Origin: Azadirachta indica | Lineage: Eukaryota > Streptophyta > Magnoliopsida > Sapindales > Meliaceae | NCBI GenBank assembly: GCA_022749755.1 | Contig: CM040444.1 | Span: 18,087,274 to 18,151,273, forward strand | DNA: 64,000 nt | Reading direction: 5' to 3' | Shown here: positions 11,504 to 22,317 of the stretch, piece by piece | Layout: each line of letters starts with the position of its first letter | How positions within the stretch are numbered: position 1 is the first letter of the stretch | Made by a program: the position numbers and the translations under genes | The notes under the pieces: generated by a model | What the model was told of the DNA's origin: nothing | The model's input: only the letters and a program-made list of their open reading frames with translations | Databases searched by the model: none

Positions 11504-13797
11504 ATGCTAGATGAAATTCAAAGAATCAGAAATACGCCTGATTTCTTCAATAGGCTAGTTGATAGCATTGCCCCAACTGCTTTTGGTCATCAAGATATAG
11601 AGCGAGCAATCATGTTAATGCTCTTGGGTGGCGTCCACAAACTTACTGATGAAGGCATCAACCTAAGAGGAGACATCATTGTTTGTATAGTAGGAGATCC
11701 CAGCTGTGCCAAATCTCAGTTCCTCAAGTACGTCATTTTTTTTTTTGTTTGTTTGTTTGTTTTCTGTTTCTTGGTAGCAATTCCCTTAGTTGATAGTGTT
11801 TTGAAAGTACTAAAGATGTTCTATGCACTTGCAGATATGCTTCTGGTATTGTTCCCAGATCTTTCTACACATCTGGTAAGTCCTCCTCTGCAGCTGGGTT
11901 GATTGCAAACGTTGCCAAAGAACTTGAAACGGGCTAATTCTGTATTGAGTTAGTATTCATCTCTGTTGCTTGTTGCTTGCTAAGAAAATTTTTAGATTTT
12001 ATACAATCAAGTGGTAGCGATTACATTATGGCATGTCCGTTGACACCAGGCGGAATTGACTTCTGATTATTGACAACTTAAATTCTTTGACTTCAGCTTC
12101 CAAATTTTATCTGTTTTTTCCCAGCTAGTTCCAACTTTTAAGTGACTCAAGCGTCTATCCAAGTTTGTTTCTGTTATCAACGGATCCATAATTTCAGAAT
12201 TACATTATTCTAGATCCGTGCAATTATTAATTCATCTGCATGGAATGAAATGTATCCTTCAAATATGTGGAATATGATCTTGAGTAGCTTGAAAATGACT
12301 TCATTATGACAATAGTAAATATGTGGTCAAATTTTTTGGTCATGCACTTCACAATAATTGAAAGAAGTACAAAAGATTTTGAGGTCTGGTTTTCTTTACT
12401 TTACCATGCATAGTATGCACTTTCACAATTAATGTAAAAAGTGCATGAGTTTTGTTATAGTTCTGTGAGGTCACAAAAGTTCACGAAAATAATAATCAAG
12501 AAGAGAATAAAAGAGACCTGTATGAAGATTGAAAGATTCAGAAATTTGGAAAAGACATTAAGAGAAGAGTACCCAGTATTCTGATATGTGCTTTCCCTTT
12601 GCATTTTTTTGGTTCTTTAATTTCCATGTACCTCTGAGCATATTATTCTTGCCTGCTTAGGTTTAGTTACAAATATGGGTGGTTTATTGCCAGGCCTGTG
12701 CCCTGATGCTTGCTGACAATGGCATTAGTTGCATTGATGAATTATATCGGATGGACATCAGGGATCAGTTAATGCTCTTATATTCTTCTATTCAGAGGGG
12801 CTATTCTAATTTGGCATGTTATGCTGATATTCAACTTGCAAATGATTGTGAAGGTTGCAAGTCATGAAGCCATGGAACAACAGACACAATAAGCATTAGG
12901 AAAGCAGGTACAGTTCAAGGTGATGGTGATAATGATGGTGATGGTGGTGATGATGGACATGATGACAATGATCAAGGTGATGGTCAAGCTCAACCAAGCA
13001 ACAGGACTTCTGAACCAGATGCTGGGAATGCTGGTACAGTTCAGTCACAAAAGTAAATTAGAATATGTTGCTATAACAATTGATAGTTAAGGAAAATCTT
13101 TGCATTATGCTCATGCAGAAAATGGAGCCAGTTCTGCCAATCGTCGGGGCAAAACTCTTATTATAAGCGATGAATATTTTCAAAGAGTCACCCAAGCCCT
13201 GGTCATGTGTCTTAGACAGCATGAAGAAACTGTAATACAAGAAGGTAAGCCGCCTGAACCATTTGTGATTCATGTTCTTCTTTGAATAGAATTTGTTCAA
13301 ACATAGTCTTTGGAGATTAGTTTCCATGGCTCTGAATGTTCGTTTTCGAAAATAGGTGTTTACTTGCACATCTTAGCACACTTTGATGGTGGATCCTAGA
13401 TGCTGATTCTAAATGGCTGTTCTTGATTTGAGGCATTTTTTTCCACTTGCAGGAACTGGGCTTGCTGGAATGAGGCAGAAGGATTTGATAAAATGGTACT
13501 GCAGTTCTATGGAGGAAGTAGAAAAGGAAGTTTCCAAACTAAAAGCCATTATTGAGGTACAACAAAGCTTATCTTGATACTCTTGAATAAAGGATCCACT
13601 TAGAATATCATATATTTCAAGGCAATATTGGTAATGTAATTAACTCAATACAATGCAGAGTTTGATAAGAAGGGAAGGTCATCTAATAGTGGTGGATGAT
13701 GGTAGACAAGGCACCAGCAGAAGTAGCTCAAGGTGAAGGGCGTCCATCTAGAGATGACAGGATTATAGCTGTGGCTCCAAATTATGTTATTGATTGA
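11504..13797 (+). pseudogene. MCM6: broken copy of MCM6 (replicative helicase subunit)
   Basis: MCM6 is one of six AAA+ subunits of the MCM2-7 helicase that opens replication origins. What is left is the 5' part of the ATPase core and the C-terminus. 11504-11727 encodes the stretch around IRNTPDFF and the Walker A region GDPSCAKSQ. 11835 onward continues with Y-A-S-G-I-V-P-R, then hits a TAA in place of a conserved Glu near 11935. 12694 onward gives ALMLADNG and a Walker B region in which the usual DEFDKM is DELYRM. At about 12885 two extra bases break the frame after MEQQT. The rest of the ATPase core, including the arginine-finger region, is missing. The acidic linker and C-terminal winged-helix part follow at 12900-13064, 13119-13243, 13452-13556 and 13659-13797, with another frameshift near 13711. 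The C-terminus VAPNYVID then a stop is intact in one frame. The MCM6 N-terminal half is absent. Several independent lesions make this a pseudogene, although intron positions show it came from genomic DNA and not from a processed transcript. Confidence 0.85.
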
Positions 13798-15570
13798 TGT
13801 GCGCATGTACAAAATCAATCTTTCCTATCCCCAATTTAACTTGGCCATCAGCTCCACAGCAAGAGCTGGAGAGTGACTGCTAAAATACTGACACTAGTAT
13901 AGGCTGTAATATTACTAAATCTTGCTTGCTGCCACAAGATTGTTGTATGCTGGCTTGTGCTGTTAGCCTATTAAACCAAGATTGTTTGTGCAAACTAAAA
14001 GTCCTACAAAATGAAATTATTTATATTTTCCTTCATCTTTTGTTGAGAAAAGTTGAAATAGTCAATTTGAAAGTTTTTCAGCATTTTGAAAACATGTTCC
14101 CCAGTCTATTAAGATAAAAATACAAGATATTTCCATCCATAACAAACAAATGAAATAGGGAGTATAACCATTGCATTCCAATGGCCATACATCCCCCTGA
14201 ATTTTGACCAACTTAGAAGGCTGATCAAAATGTACATATCAACACAGCATTACTATAAAGGACACCTTAATTGATACACATGCACATTTCGTGGCTTCTT
14301 AATAAATAATTTAGACCCACCAGAACCCAGACCTGGTACAAGAACTCTATGAAACATTTGGCATACACTTAATTTCAGTTCCTTACACAACAAAAATCAA
14401 AGAAATCAGAGGACTTGACACACATACAGCAATAACTCTTCACAAACACCAACTCTTGAACATTTAGTACAAAAAATAAATTTGAAACCCACCAGAGGCT
14501 CCACCTTTGTGGTGAAAGCCACGACCTTTTACCCCTTCTTATTGAGTTCTATAGTGTATTAATGAGCACAGGGAGCTTGCTTAATGGTAAAAATCTACAT
14601 AGCTGTATTTGAATTTTCTGAATTGTCCTAAGGAAGTGCAGACAAAAACACCGAGAAAAGAACTACCGCCAGTAAGCACAAGCATCTGCAACAGTTATTC
14701 ATTCGGTGAAAATTGAAAGGAAATTCCAAATCCCAAAACCAAACAAGCAAAAAAAATTTATATATTTTATGTACCTTTTATATTTTATGCATGGTTTGAG
14801 TTTTCACTTCATTTCTCACATAATTTAATTATTTAAGCAATTTAAATTATTTTGAAATTACTATTTGTTCCAAACTCTGTTAGAAGGCAAGTTTTGGAAC
14901 AGTTTTCAAGTTAAGGGCATTTGCTTAAACCCATGTTTAATTTATTTCTTTGTTGTTTTGTGTTCTTTCTTTCTTTTTATGGTCAGATACTCAACATAGC
15001 AAACGATTTTCAGAAAGAAATGCCTTCCTCTTTTTCATCAATTTTAGTTTTATTAAGCAATTAAACATATACTAGTAAGAATAATTGTATGAAATAATAT
15101 CAATACCATTAATTATTATATTATTGTTTTTATTTATTTCTATATTGTGTTACACCATGTGAATCTATTTCAAATTTTTAAAAATAATCCAATTAAATTT
15201 AAAAAACTTGTTATTAGTCGAGAATTTTGTTACGAAAAAGGGAATTAGCCATCCCTGTAAAAATTATTCAAAAATTAAATCCGTTAAGGCATAGTGAAAC
15301 TAACAGGTAATATGCACAAGAGTTTTTTAGAAAAATTATTTAAAAAATAATGATATTCATAGAATTCTAAACATAATTTCTAATAAAAAGAAAATTTTTT
15401 CTTGCAAATTTGATAATGTTATTAACAATGTAGCCGTTTCGTGTGCTTCACAAAACTCATAATTTATGGTAATATTATTTAAATCATAAAATCTCTTTAG
15501 TATAGAATTGTGAATATTCAAACCATAATTAATTAATATGTGAAATTGTCTTTCCGGCTTCAAATTTTGA
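13798..15570. other. intergenic, no clear gene
   Basis: No supportable gene. On the minus strand at 14480-14690 there are exon-like scraps, including an acceptor-like TGCAG followed by about 35 open codons, and a Gly/His-rich patch. I cannot assign them to a family. They could be the last exon or 3' UTR of a lost gene. Confidence 0.5.
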
Positions 15571-15747
15571 TCTAAGGTTTAATTCGAGTGGGGTGGATCC
15601 GGGTACGGATCCTAACTTGTTAGTTACCGTTGGGTTGAAGCTATAAAATTCCTAAACCACCCCATTCTCTTCCTCCCAAAACCCCTAACCCACAACCAGT
15701 CGCTTAATCCAATTAATAATTGCAAGTTAATTTCAGAAATCGCAGCC

Positions 15748-16860
15748 ATGAAATCTTCGTCTCCCTTATCTCCCATCTCCACCACAATCAACGCTCTTTT
15801 TCTCTCAATCACTCCGCCCACGAACCCCAACCCGCCCCAGGAAAACATACCAAAGCAACTACCCCTCTCATCGCCAGCAGCGGAATACCCTAATGGAGTG
15901 CCATGAAACTCCGCCCCTTGCCACCACGACCACCCAAGAGGGGAGTGTCGGGTCCGATGCAGTCTCCTGCGCAGAGGTTTTCCGATTCGTGCTAGAGCCC
16001 TAATCTTGAGGTTTAGTTCCCTTCTTTTTGGTGTATAAATTATCAAAATTCTTGTATTTTGTGTTTTTTATTATGTAATTAAAGATTACTGGATTGGTTT
16101 TGATGGTTTCTGTTTGTATTTACGTTGTTTAAAAGTTCATTTCATTGTTAGATTATTTATAACTTGTTGGTTGTCTTATTGACTAGTTAATGTGTTCTGG
16201 TTGATCTCGGATTGGAATTATACTTTGATTTTCTGTAGTCAGATAGTTTTGTCTCTTGGTAAACATTCTTGGGTAAAATGATGTTTTTGACGTTTTAATT
16301 ATAGTTGGATTTTGGATTCTTCCTAGAGTTGCTCTAATCTGTTTCTTCTCTTCCTTTTAGTGTATAATTTTCAATATTCTTCCTTTTAATTTATGTTTCT
16401 GTTTGTATTCTTGGCTTTAAAAGTTGTTGCATTGTTTTATGTTGTAGTTTTCTTAATTGACTAATGATTTTCTGAACTCCCTGGCTTACTAATCTTGATT
16501 CTGGTTTTCGAGTCTAATTATACTTAATTTTATGTACTCTTTATGTGATTCTGTAGTTGATTATGGATTTTGGAGTGTAGTTATACTTTGATTTAATGTA
16601 GTCTAATAGTTGTGTCACTTGGTAACAATTCTTGGGTTAAATGAGGTTTTCTTATAGTCATTATTTTCTGTGTTTCTTAATGTGATCTTAGTTTTATGAT
16701 TGAAATTGTTACGTGTCTATGGCAGTTGCAAAGAAAGATGGCAGATTGTATCAGGGAAATTACTTGGATAGAAAACTTTTGGATTATGCAGAACACTGTG
16801 CCAATGCAGGAACAGATAGGATGTTTGATAGTGCTGGTTGCCTAGCCAGATTTTTTAAAA
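15748..16860 (+). pseudogene. unrecognised gene, copy B of three (decayed)
   Basis: This copy is collinear with copy A. Similar promoter-proximal text with a GGATCCGGGT-like stretch lies just upstream. An ATG at 15748 starts MKSSSPLSPIS and runs 52 codons of Pro/Ser/Thr-rich sequence to a TGA at 15904. A second open frame overlaps that point and stays open to about 16010, as expected after a frameshift. The long intron shares blocks with copies A and C. An exon homologous to the 9827 exon begins at 16726 after GGCAG but runs out of frame within about 40 codons. The 3' exon with the C-x-C-G repeat is not present. The family is unknown. It is clearly related to copy A and probably non-functional. 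Confidence 0.45.
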
Positions 16861-17265
16861 AATAAATAAATAATGCACCAATGGTATTGATATTCTTTCA
16901 TGCAATTACTTTTCTTAATTTGTGTTTAGTTAGAAATTTATGAAAAGAAAGAAATGTAATTCCCGGTGATAATTTTATTCTTTTAAATGCCATTGTTAGT
17001 TCAATTTGTAAGGGCATGCATATCCACAAGCAACGAATGGGCGCTGGAGAGGGCTGAGTACGACATGAGAGGAAGCTGTCGTAGAAGCTTTGCTTTGCCC
17101 CTCGCTTTACAGAGGTTTTTATGGACTAAATAACAGATTCTCTCAGAACACTTTAAGCTAATGAATAGTATTATTAGTTCCCTTCAATCAAATCAATAGG
17201 CTTTTTGATTGATTAAGGAAAAAACCTTGTTTTAGAACCCATTGAGGGGACCTTGGCCCGAGAAA

Positions 17266-17348
17266 GGGAGAGTGGCCCAAGTAGTCAAAAGCGAAAGACT
17301 GTAAATCTACTGAAGTTTTCTACATAGCTTTGAATTCTGTATCTCCTC
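17266..17348 (+). pseudogene. trnY: mitochondrial tRNA-Tyr (GUA) fragment in nuclear DNA (NUMT)
   Basis: The stretch follows the layout of plant mitochondrial trnY: a 5' acceptor strand GGGAGAGT, a D-arm region with GTCAAAAGCG, the anticodon arm CTGTAAATC with anticodon GTA, a long variable arm and a T-arm. The D-arm and anticodon arm are close to the organelle sequence as I remember it. The T-loop core is TTTGAAT where TTCGAAT is expected, and the 3' acceptor strand no longer pairs well. Several of the differences are C-to-T or G-to-A, typical of methylated inserts that are decaying in the nucleus. It is unlikely to be a working tRNA. Adjacent sequence at about 17015-17265 may also be organellar, but I cannot prove it. 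Confidence 0.7.
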
Positions 17349-17379
17349 CTTGTCAAAGAGGAAGATTTCATGTCTGCAG

Positions 17380-17800
17380 CCTCTGCATCCCCAGCAACAT
17401 AATACTGAGATGGAGTGCCCCTACAACTCCACTGTTGATTGATGCTCTGACTACTCCCGAGGATTGGTTCTCTTCATTTTAAAGTATAATTATCAAAATT
17501 CTTGCATTTTATGTTTTCTTCTTGTGTAATTTGATAAAGATTACTGGGTTGGGGTGGTTGAATATGATGATTTCTTTTTGTGTTTACGGTTTTAAAGTTC
17601 TTGTCATTATTAGGTTTTCTTTGCTGGTTGTCTTATTGACAAGTCAATGATTTCCTTCCTGTAATTGTTGATTCTGGAATGTAAATATAGTTTGATTTTC
17701 TGTGGTTGGATAGTTGTGTTACTTGGTAAAGATTCTGAGGTCAAATTAGGTTTTCATGTGTTTCTTCAATGGCTGAAACTCCTTCACAACTTTTGGTTTT
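17380..17800 (+). pseudogene. unrecognised gene, copy C of three (fragment)
   Basis: A shorter third copy of the same family as 8894 and 15748. It keeps the end of the first exon (an ATG-GAGTGCC block, then a stop) and the first part of the intron, including the shared text around TTATCAAAATTCTTG and AAAGATTACTGG. It ends before any downstream exon. It lies directly after the mitochondrial insert, so the insert separates copies B and C. Confidence 0.45.
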
Positions 17801-18180
17801 AATCTGTACAATGCATATGTTGGATACAACCAAAAAAATTAATCCTCCCTGTTTAAAGAATACACGCACTTCCCACTATGACATATATATACTATAACTG
17901 ACTACAGAACTAAAAAATAGCATTAATTTCCAGAGCTCTCTTGGGGAAAGCATGCTCGACCAACTCAATCAATGACTTAACGAAATTACAATATGCTCTA
18001 TATCTTTTACATTATACACCACTTATTTTAGCTATATATGATTGTTGTACTTGGATTTTGTGAAGTTTTTACTTGATTGAAAAATATGAGCAATTAAATA
18101 TGGATCCAAACATTAGTAATTAAAATTAAGTGATAATTTTTTGCAAATTGTTTAACCTAATATAAAATAATTATAAAATA

Positions 18181-18690
18181 CTCAATTGTCACGTAAAACA
18201 ATTTTGTTTTGAGATGGGTCATGCTTGTACCCTCCAGTGTATGTAAGGTGTGTTAGAGCGTTTTTGATCATAGTAAACGAGTTGAGAAGCGGACGATTTT
18301 TTTGTCACTAATTTCAAAATACTCGATTGTCACATAAAATGATTTCATTTCAAGATAGGTAACATATCATGCCTTTCCAATGCAAGTGGATTGTGTTTGT
18401 ATCATTTTGGCCAAATAGAATTAGAGGAGTCAAGAAGCGGATGATTTTTTTGTTATTAATTGTGAAAAGCTCAATTGTTATATAAAACGATTTTATTTCG
18501 AGACGGACTGCATGTGTTAGACCTCTAAAGTGCATATGGAGTGTGCTAGTGTGTTTTTTTACTACAACAGAGGATTTGAAAACTGAATAATTTTTTTTTT
18601 TTTGCCAATAATTGGCAAAGCTTAGTCATCGTATGTAATAATCTTGTTTCGGGACGGGTCATGCTTGCAATTGGACCTCTATAATGGCGT
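18181..18690 (+). repeat. tandem array, ~147-bp unit, about 3.5 copies
   Basis: Units begin at 18181, 18322, 18470 and 18621, a period of 141-151 bp. Each begins with a version of CTCAATTGTCACGTAAAAC and continues with a G(A/G)GA(C/T)GGGTCATGCTTG-like block. It then has a GTGTGTTAG block and an AAGCGGATGATTTTTTTG block. The units have diverged from each other, so the array is not recent. It ends about 400 bp upstream of the peroxidase start codon. The period is close to nucleosomal and satellite lengths, but the copy number is small. Confidence 0.8.
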
Positions 18691-19002
18691 AGATTTTAAA
18701 ATATTAGATCCTAAATTATATTTCCGCAAACAATAAGATTTAAATTGATAAATTTCAATTCAATTTCGTAACAGAACCCAAAAAGAGGGTGTATAAACGT
18801 TATTTTTTAAGCAAGAAATAAAAATTTTGATTTTTATCAAACATTGGGGGGTGAATATGTTATTTATCCTTACAATATTATAACTAGATTAACTTACGGT
18901 CAACTCTCTCAACATGCTAGCAACTCATGTTTGATTGTACTTGTGTTGTGCGTCTCACGTACTTCTGTGTCCAATATTATATTATATATTTTCATAAATG
19001 AA

Positions 19003-19024
19003 TTATATATATATATATATATAT
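19003..19024 (+). promoter_or_regulatory. TATA-rich tract, probable core promoter of the peroxidase gene
   Basis: A run of TATATATA lies 80-100 bp upstream of the ATG at 19106, a usual distance for a plant TATA box with a short 5' UTR. Because it is a simple repeat, the exact element cannot be fixed. Confidence 0.4.
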
Positions 19025-19105
19025 GTATACATAAATGGAAACTAATTTGCAAAGCTCCATCGTCTCTCTTTCATCTGAACAACAGCTATCTGTTGATTGT
19101 AAACC

Positions 19106-20402
19106 ATGAATTTCCATTCTTCAATATCATCCTTGATCTTCATCATTCTGATTGTTCACTTGATTTCAGTCTCTTCCTTAGCTTACCCTCTTGATCAAGA
19201 TTTGTCTCGGAATTCATCAGCGGACGACAACATAACGAATGAGATATTGGGTTCAGAAGAGTGGCCTTCCTCCTCTTACTATCATCGGAGATGTCCGAAT
19301 AAAAATGTTGAAAAAATCATCTACAGGAAAGTTAAAGAATGGGTCGACAAGGATTACACCATTGCTCCAAGTCTCCTCAGGCTCCACTTCCACGACTGCG
19401 CTGTTAGGGTAATTCATTTATATTTATATATAATACTTTCCTTTTCCTTTTTTGTATTAATTATACGGAAATTTTCAATTTTTTCTGTCAAATAATTTTG
19501 AAATTAACAATTATACTGAATTATTTTTAAATTTTTCCTTGTAGGGATGTGATGCTTCGATTCTTCTAGACTACGAGGAAAGCGAGAGAAGAGCAGATGT
19601 AAGCAAAACATTGAGAGGGTTTGAAGTGATTGACGATATAAAGACAGAGATAGAGAAGCAGTGTCCGAAAACAGTGTCTTGTGCAGACATTCTGACGGCG
19701 GCTGCAAGAGACGCCACCGTTATTCTCGGTGCTAATTATTGGACGGTTCCGTTCGGAAGGAAAGACGGTAGAGTTTCCATCGCCAAGGAAGCTGACGCGA
19801 TTGTGCCAAGGGGTCATGAAAACATTACCACGCTGCTTGAGCTTTTCCAATCCATGGGATTGGATGTCTCTGATTTAGTTATTCTTCAAGGTAATTTTAT
19901 TTATTTAAATCTTTTAATCATAGTTGAGTAAATTTTGTTTTATATATTTTTAAAATTTTTTTTTAAAAAATTAATCAATTTAATTTATTAAATTTAAATT
20001 TTTCTAAAATTATTTTTTTTTTTACTTTTAAAATATTTTAGTTAATTGTTTGTGGTTTTGTTCTTGTTCTAGTAAATTTTTATACCTAAAATATGAAAAT
20101 GATTTTAGATCCATTTGTTACCTCTATTTCAAATTAAAACCCCTATACATAATTTTAAGGATAAACAACTTTCAAATCCTTAAAATTTGATTTATTGGAC
20201 TAATTAATCTTGATGATATAAAAAATATTTATTAAAATTTTAATTTATTAAAAAATAACAATTATATCCCTATACAATAATAGTTATTTACCAAAAACAA
20301 CTATTAAACATTTAAAATTTGACAAAATAAAATATATTTATCTAAAATATATTAATACAATAAATAATAATATTATTTTATAACACATTAATAAAATAAT
20401 AC

Positions 20403-20451
<49 letters not shown>

Positions 20452-21263
20452 GTTTATTTTAGTTTGAAGTTCAAAACTAATTAACTAATTACAATTAAAT
20501 AGAGCATAATCGTTATTTTTTTAATAGCATAGGATCTTAATGAATATTTTTTAATAAAATATAATATATTTATCTAAATTATATAATAATAATATTATTC
20601 TATAACACATTATTATTATTATTATTATTTATTTTAATTAGGAGCTTAAAAATTTTTTTTTAATTAATTACTATTAAATATGAGTATCATCGTTAGTAAA
20701 ATAAGATTTTAATAGATATTTTTGAAATTATTAAAACTAATTAGTCTAATAGACTAAATCCTAAGAATCTATAAGTCGTTTTTTTTTTCCTATTTTAATT
20801 ATATAAAATAAAGTAATTAAAATTAATTAAGTATAATTATTTGGCAGGGGCACACACAATTGGGAGGACATCATGTAGAGAAGTTCAGAAAAGAATATAC
20901 AATCACAAAGGAAGTGGAAAACCAGATGGGTCCATTAAGAAGGAATACATGAACTACTTGCAAAGAAAATGTAGATGGGAATCAGAGTATGTTGAATTAG
21001 ATGAAGAAACTCCATGGAAATTTGATACCATGTACTACAAAAATCTAGTGAACAACATGGGTTTGCTATCAACAGATCAACTCTTGATTTTTGATTCAAG
21101 AACTAAACCAATTGCTAAGGCATTGGCTAGCATTCCAACCTCCCTTTATGCACATATATTTGGGGCCTCAATGACAAAGCTTGGAAATGTTGGAGTCCTT
21201 GCAGGCAAAGATGAAGGAGAAATCAGGACAAATTGCAATTTTGTCAATTCTTATAAGTATTAA
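19106..21263 (+). CDS. PER7: class III secretory peroxidase, peroxidase 7-like
   Basis: Class III peroxidases are secreted haem enzymes that use hydrogen peroxide to oxidise phenolics, in lignin and wall cross-linking and in defence. There are three exons: 19106-19408, 19545-19890 and 20848-21263, with GT-AG introns. The product has 354 residues, the usual family length. A hydrophobic signal peptide covers about residues 1-27. The distal site is R92 with the LHFHDC motif (H96), followed by GCDASILL across the first splice. The proximal haem ligand is the His of GAHTIG (about residue 219), formed across the second splice. Conserved cysteines and the FDTMYYKNL segment are present. The sequence around DDIK, TLRGFE, LQRKCRW and LSTDQ resembles Arabidopsis peroxidase 7. 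Intron 2 is 957 bp, very A+T-rich, and carries a TTA microsatellite. No lesion was found, so it is probably functional. Confidence 0.93.
20404..20450. repeat. TTA trinucleotide microsatellite in peroxidase intron 2
   Basis: About fifteen perfect ATT/TTA units. A shorter related run lies near 20610-20630 in the same intron. Confidence 0.9.
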
Positions 21264-21528
21264 TTAAATTTGTTTCTCCAAGCTTCAATATTTTCCAATT
21301 CTGGCCCTTTTTCTTTGTTTGTTGTGCTATTTTTGAACATTAATTGTTGTTAAACTTTTTTTTTCACTATTAAGGATTTTATCATAGTAAAGAGTGTATT
21401 AATATTGCCCCAAAGCCCTTTTTCTTTGTTTGTTGTTTCTTTTTCTTGTGAAATTATGAAAATATTTGAATATTAATTTTTGTTAAATTTTTTTAATTGA
21501 GATATTGTACTTTACCCTATACCTTTTA

Positions 21529-22317
21529 AGAAAAACAACTTATTCTTAGGTTTTTAACATATGTGAAAAACCTTTCTAACTTTAAAACAAATGTGAAGAT
21601 ATTCCCTAACTTTAGTAGAAATAGAAAGATATCTCTGAGATGACTATTATCATTTTAAATTAGTTATCTTATCCATCAACTATTAGAAGACATATAAAAC
21701 GAGTATATTGTCTTTATTTTTATTTGGTAATAATCAATTTAATCTTATTCTAATATTTGATTTGAAAGTTACAATAATATTTTGACTTTTAATTATTTTT
21801 TCTATTCAAATTTATAATATTTTGACTTTTAGTTATTTTTTCTATTCAAATTTGCTATCAATTGCTTTAACAATATTAGTTATATATAATTTTTTACAAC
21901 ATTAATTATAACATTTTTTATAGTCTAAAATTTGCTGTCAAAGTTTGTTAAAAATTTTATAAAATAAAAGTTTTTTAATTAAATATTCTATTTAAAAAGT
22001 TACTTATAACTAATATTATAAAAAATTTATAAAACAATTTGAAAAAAAAAATTAAGGGTTAAAATATTATCATAAATTTCAAATTTAAATATTAAAATAA
22101 AATTATATTGGTTATTATAAAACAAAAATAAAGATGTTATGGTCATCTTATATGTTTTCAAATAATTTAGGGATAAAATAGTTAATTCAAAATAAGAATA
22201 GTTATCACATAGGTATCTTTTAGTTCTACTAAAGTTAGAGGATATTTTCACATTTCTTTAAAAGGTAGAGGGTTTCTTGTACAGGTTAGAAACGTAAGGC
22301 AATAAGTTGCTTTTCTC
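21529..22317. mobile_element. MITE with long terminal inverted repeats
   Basis: About 130 bp at the left (21529-21661) is an imperfect inverted copy of the right end (22183-22317). Shared blocks in order are a GAAAA(A/G)CAACTTATT end, an AAATGTGAA(A/G)ATAT block, a CTAACTTTAGTAGAA block and an A(A/G)AAGATA block followed by GTGATAACTATT or its variant. The roughly 520 bp interior is A+T-rich and non-coding. The element lies just past the 3' end of the peroxidase gene. Long inverted ends and no transposase fit a non-autonomous Mutator-like or similar MITE. I could not fix a target duplication. Confidence 0.75.

Noticed and set aside
14480..14690. Exon-like scraps on the minus strand, including an acceptor followed by about 35 codons
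   Set aside because: I could not link it to a family or to a second exon. Kept only as a remark in the spacer entry.
20404..20450. Regular TTA repeats considered as a CRISPR-like or regulatory array
   Set aside because: It is a plain microsatellite in an intron; there are no spacers, and the genome is eukaryotic.
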